Origin: G965207335 sp965222825
Lineage (GTDB): Bacteria > Pseudomonadota > Gammaproteobacteria > PS1 > Pseudothioglobaceae
Reading direction: 5' to 3'
Assembly (NCBI GenBank): GCA_965222825.1
Contig: OZ244964.1
Span: 248,001-312,000 of the forward strand
Length of the DNA stretch: 64,000 nt
How positions within the stretch are numbered: the stretch's first letter is position 1; each line of letters opens with the position of its first letter. Below, piece by piece: positions 60,664-64,000 of the stretch. The notes below the pieces were generated by a model. That model did not search any database and was not told the DNA's origin. It saw only the letters and a program-made list of their open reading frames with translations. Made by a program: the position numbers and the translations under genes.

Positions 60664-62723
60664 TCCATCTTTTTTATTTCTAAACATACTTGTTTCATTT
60701 GCTCTTTATTACGCACCAATAAAGTAAAAATTATTGATTTTATGGTATTATTTTTTTCATCTATAACCACATTGTCAATATTAACATTTAATTTGGCAAT
60801 AACACTAGCTAGGCTTGCTAATACTCCGCGACGATTTTGCACATCACATCTTATTAGCGATAAGAATAACTCATCTTTATTTGTGCCCCATTCTAATTCT
60901 AGCCATTGAGGGTTGTTTGCTTTAACATAATTAAGGTTTTTACACTCTGAATTATGAATAATTAGCCCCTTATCTACACTCATTACGCCTATTATTTCAT
61001 CCCCTGGTATAGGATAGCAACAATTAGCACAAGAAATATCTGTATTTTGAATATTTTTAATGGTTATATTATTATTTTTACTACTTTTATCATCACCTAT
61101 TAATAAATTAATTACTATTGGAATTAACACATCCCCTAAACCAATTTTTATAAATAATTCATTAGTATTCTTACACCCTAAATAATGCAGGCATTGTTTT
61201 ATGTCTTTACTGCTAATACTAGATAAAGTAAAGCCCTCATTTAATAGCGTTGACTCTAATAATTTTTTACCAATATTAATTAATTTATCAGAAGAATTTT
61301 GTTTTAGCTCTGATTTAATGGCTAATCTTGCCTTAGGAGTCTTAACAAAATTTAACCAATTAGTTTTTGGCTTAGCAAGTTTATCAATAATTATTTCTAT
61401 GGTTTGTCCGCTTATAAGTCTTTCGTGTAGTGGTACAATTTTTTTATCAATTTTGGCACTAACACAGTGATTACCTATCTCAGTATGCACAGTATAAGCA
61501 AAATCAATTATTGTAGATTTATAAGGCATTTGCACAATTTCACCGTCTGGGGTGAAAACAAAAACCTCATCAGGGTATAAGTTTGTTTTTATTTCTTTTA
61601 AAAATTCTAGTGAGGTATTGGTTTGTTTTTGAATATATTCTATGTCTTGTAGCCAATAACGCATAGCTATTTTCTCGCTATTATCTTTATAAGACCAATG
61701 TGCAGCTATCCCATGTTTAGCGATAAAATCCATATCTTTAGAGCGAATTTGCACTTCTATTAATATACCTTTATGAGTGGATAAAACTGTATGCAGTGAT
61801 TGATAGCCATTTTTTTTAGGTAGAGCAATATAATCCTTAAACTTTCCTGGTATTGGTCTATATAGATTATGGATACTGCCCAAAGCTAGATAACACCTAT
61901 CAATATTGTTTACAATTATTCTAAATGCATAAACATCAGACATTTCCCTTAGTTTTAGATTATTATTACGCATTTTATTAAATATGCTATATGGGTCTTT
62001 AGCACGCCCTGTAATAATATTTTCTATATTATCTTCTGCTAGTCTTTTTTGAATTGTTGCCTTTATACTATCAACAAAAATATTTCTATCATGTAAGTTA
62101 TTTTTATTAATATATTTATCAATAACTTTATAGCGAAAAGGATATAATGTTTTAAAAGCAAGATCCTCTAACTCGTATTTAATATTACTTAACCCTAATC
62201 TATTAGCTATAGGTGCGTGTAGTTCTAAGGTTTCTTTGGCTATTCTTATTTTTTTCTTAAAAGGTATTGCTGATATAGTTCTAACATTGTGTAGTCTATC
62301 TGATAATTTAATTAAAATTACCCTAATATCAGCACTCATTGCCAAGAATAGCTTACGAAAATTTTCTGCTTGTTTTTCAATATCAGAGCTGTGGGGAATG
62401 TTATCTAGTTTAGTAACTCCATCAACTATATTTGCTATATCTTTGCCAAAATCTTTTTTTATTTGTTGTTTAGATATTTTAGTATCTTCAATGCAGTCAT
62501 GTAAAAGAGCCGAGCAAATAGTAGCAACATCAAGTTTTAACTCAGCTAAAATTGTTGCCACTTCAATAGGATGACAAATATAAGGCTCACCAGATATTCT
62601 AAACTGTCCTTTGTGCCCTTTTTTTGCTATTTTATAAGCCTTATATATTTTTTCAATATCATTTTTTGACAAATAATTTGCAACTTTTTTTTCTAAAAAA
62701 TTAATATTATTTTTACAATCCAT
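60636..62723 (-). CDS. spoT: Bifunctional (p)ppGpp synthetase/hydrolase SpoT/RelA
   Basis: The 695-residue RSH enzyme has an N-terminal HD hydrolase domain with H75-D76 in LLHDCIEDT, a synthetase domain (GRAKDPYSIFNKM near 241 and KNGYQSLHT near 309), a TGS domain (about 385-445, VFVFTPDGEIV), and a C-terminal region with a CCYPIPGD zinc-finger-like segment and ACT domain (about 620-695). Both catalytic halves look intact. It is the only RSH visible. It is divergent from bamD, with an 80-base spacer. Confidence 0.95.
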   Translation of the reverse strand: MDCKNNINFLEKKVANYLSKNDIEKIYKAYKIAKKGHKGQFRISGEPYICHPIEVATILAELKLDVATICSALLHDCIEDTKISKQQIKKDFGKDIANIVDGVTKLDNIPHSSDIEKQAENFRKLFLAMSADIRVILIKLSDRLHNVRTISAIPFKKKIRIAKETLELHAPIANRLGLSNIKYELEDLAFKTLYPFRYKVIDKYINKNNLHDRNIFVDSIKATIQKRLAEDNIENIITGRAKDPYSIFNKMRNNNLKLREMSDVYAFRIIVNNIDRCYLALGSIHNLYRPIPGKFKDYIALPKKNGYQSLHTVLSTHKGILIEVQIRSKDMDFIAKHGIAAHWSYKDNSEKIAMRYWLQDIEYIQKQTNTSLEFLKEIKTNLYPDEVFVFTPDGEIVQMPYKSTIIDFAYTVHTEIGNHCVSAKIDKKIVPLHERLISGQTIEIIIDKLAKPKTNWLNFVKTPKARLAIKSELKQNSSDKLINIGKKLLESTLLNEGFTLSSISSKDIKQCLHYLGCKNTNELFIKIGLGDVLIPIVINLLIGDDKSSKNNNITIKNIQNTDISCANCCYPIPGDEIIGVMSVDKGLIIHNSECKNLNYVKANNPQWLELEWGTNKDELFLSLIRCDVQNRRGVLASLASVIAKLNVNIDNVVIDEKNNTIKSIIFTLLVRNKEQMKQVCLEIKKMDYVNLVGRP

Positions 62724-62761
62724 ATAATTTACTTCAAATTTAGTATTATAAATTAAATATA

Positions 62762-62769
62762 GGTATAAT
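62762..62769 (+). promoter_or_regulatory. Possible -10 box for bamD
   Basis: TATAAT at 62764-62769 in the spoT/bamD divergent spacer, about 35 bases before the GTG start. The -35 is weak. Confidence 0.35.
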
Positions 62770-62803
62770 CAAACCTGCAATTTTTATTTATAATTTTAGT
62801 ATT

Positions 62804-63562
62804 GTGAAATTACTTTATTTATTTATTATAGCACTATTATATTTAACATCTTGTAATAGTGAAGAGGAAGATCCATATAAAAATTGGTCTCCTAAAAAAT
62901 TTTATAACGAAGCTAAATTAGATATAGAAAATGGTGAATTGGAATCGGCCATTAAAAAATTACAAAAACTTCAAGCAGTATATCCAGCATCTAAGTTTTC
63001 TGCACAAGCTAAATTAGACATTGCCTATTCTTTATTTAAAAATAGTGAATATAGTAGAGCCATAGGGCAGTTAAACAGTTTTATTAACTTATACCCAAAT
63101 AGTCCATCTATAGATTATGCTTATTATATGAGGGGTATTATTTCAGAGGAAAAATCTAAATCTTTTTTAAATGATATTATTATTGATGATGCCCAAAAAA
63201 ATACTAAAGGCATTAAAGATTCCTTAGATTACTATAAATTATTAATTGAAAAATTTCCTAATAGTAAATATAGCAAAGAAGCATCTGGCAGATTAATAAG
63301 GTTACAAAATAAACTTTCTAAACATGAATTATTAGTTGCAAGTTTTTATTATCGTAAAAAAACCTATATAGCCTCAATAAATAGACTGCAATATTTAATT
63401 AGCAATTACCCTAGAACTACTTCTGTTCCTATTGCCTTAAAACTATTAGTGCGTATTTATGACACTATGCAAATTACACAATTAAAAAAAGATACTCAAA
63501 GAATCTTAGATGCTAGTTATCCAAATTACATTATAGACCTAGATAAAGAGTTAAATTTATGA
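62804..63562 (+). CDS. bamD: Outer-membrane protein assembly lipoprotein BamD
   Basis: BamD is the essential lipoprotein of the BAM complex. The 252-residue protein starts with GTG (62804) and has a lipoprotein signal with lipobox LTSC (14-17). Five TPR-like repeats follow (about 28-240), with KFYNEAKLDIENGELESAIKKLQKLQAVYPASKFSAQAKLDIAYSLF near 33-80. It overlaps the following transporter gene by 4 bases. Confidence 0.94.
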   Translation: MKLLYLFIIALLYLTSCNSEEEDPYKNWSPKKFYNEAKLDIENGELESAIKKLQKLQAVYPASKFSAQAKLDIAYSLFKNSEYSRAIGQLNSFINLYPNSPSIDYAYYMRGIISEEKSKSFLNDIIIDDAQKNTKGIKDSLDYYKLLIEKFPNSKYSKEASGRLIRLQNKLSKHELLVASFYYRKKTYIASINRLQYLISNYPRTTSVPIALKLLVRIYDTMQITQLKKDTQRILDASYPNYIIDLDKELNL

Positions 63563-64000
63563 ATGTTGTTGAACGCAATCATAGTTTAAAAATATCTGCT
63601 ATTATGGCAACTAGAATGCTAGGGCTGTTTATTTTATTTCCAATATTTAGTGTTTATGCTTATCAGTATAATGCAAGTCCTATTATGATTGGTGTTGTGC
63701 TGGGTGTTTACGGCATAACTCAGGCTATGTTGCAAATACCGTTTGGTTATTTATCCGATAAATATGGTCGTAAGCCATTAATAATTTTTGGGTTAATACT
63801 ATTTTTTCTAGGCAGTATTATAGCAGCACAAGCAGATGATATTATAACTTTAATAATAGGCAGAGCATTACAAGGTATGGGTGCTATATCTGCGGTATTA
63901 ATGGCAAGTGTAGCAGATTTTGTAGCTGAAGAAAATCTAGTAAAAGCAAATGCAATAATCGGTGTGCAGATTGGTTTTGCTTTTGTTTTAGCGATTATAA
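63559..64000 (+). CDS. Major facilitator superfamily transporter, YajR-like, truncated by the window end
   Basis: The 147 visible residues from ATG 63559 show four to five transmembrane helices and the MFS motif A-type loop DKYGRKPLI between helices 2 and 3, with RMLGLFILFPIFSVYA in helix 1 and GRALQGMGAISAVLMASVADF in helix 4. This resembles the YajR drug-exporter-like branch. The substrate is unknown. It is translationally coupled to bamD by ATGA. Confidence 0.85.
   Translation, partial: MNVVERNHSLKISAIMATRMLGLFILFPIFSVYAYQYNASPIMIGVVLGVYGITQAMLQIPFGYLSDKYGRKPLIIFGLILFFLGSIIAAQADDIITLIIGRALQGMGAISAVLMASVADFVAEENLVKANAIIGVQIGFAFVLAII

Overview
The window is a very AT-rich, gene-dense chromosome segment from a gammaproteobacterial sulfur oxidiser. 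The gene content (a complete reverse-type dsr cluster, lptD/surA, bamA-skp-lpxD-fabZ-lpxA, hflKC-hisZ-purA-rnr) and the strong AT bias suggest the SUP05 / vesicomyid-symbiont side of the Gammaproteobacteria. That placement is inferred from gene content, not from a phylogeny. Several decaying reading frames (a hypC remnant, a membrane-protein gene with an in-frame stop, a protease fragment) and small dispersed repeats fit a genome undergoing reduction.

Layout. 1-12.0 kb: the tail of a DNA-binding protein, an FAH-family hydrolase, rlmB-surA-lptD on the minus strand, then hflK-hflC-hisZ-purA-rnr. 12.2-14.2 kb: a tandem array of six small genes. Each has the same nitrile-hydratase-leader-like N-terminus joined to a Gly/Ala/Ser/Thr/Val-rich tail, and I read them as RiPP precursor peptides. 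Three copies are identical over a 333-bp period. 14.2-27.3 kb: kdsA, trpC, an OsmC-like protein, small membrane proteins, ispG, rlmN, ndk, smpB/ratA, a nitroreductase, an M48 protease, a retropepsin-like protein, mrp/apbC and three cytochromes c, one with six haem sites. 27.5-32.2 kb: a cyclic-nucleotide-domain/SLC13 transporter fusion, a membrane-anchored periplasmic-binding-type protein, metG and tRNA-Ser(GGA). 32.2-33.2 kb: a degraded spacer with a MITE-like inverted repeat, repeats and the hypC remnant. 33.2-46.7 kb: dsrABEFHCMKLJOPN, a dienelactone hydrolase-like gene, and dsrR. 46.7-64 kb: a heptosyltransferase, SCO1, mnmA, an ABC-2 exporter, dapF, hslU (without hslV), a DUF971 protein, rseP, bamA, skp, lpxD, fabZ, lpxA, spoT, bamD and the start of an MFS transporter.

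Function. The dsr block encodes the cytoplasmic oxidation of stored sulfur. DsrEFH and DsrC relay sulfur, DsrAB oxidises it to sulfite, DsrL supplies or accepts electrons, and DsrMKJOP passes electrons to the membrane pool. The cytochromes c and SCO1 fit a respiratory chain ending in a copper oxidase. Most of the rest is housekeeping: the outer-membrane assembly and lipid A set, histidine, tryptophan, lysine and isoprenoid enzymes, and translation quality control.

The strongest candidate for something undescribed is the peptide array at 12.18-14.19 kb. It shows recent exact duplication, a fixed leader with changing cores, a first copy without a canonical start codon, and no modifying enzyme anywhere in the window. 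Other points worth checking are a branched RNA structure between dsrC and dsrM, a mobile-element end that supplies the last codons of the multihaem cytochrome gene, and three dispersed palindromic repeat families.
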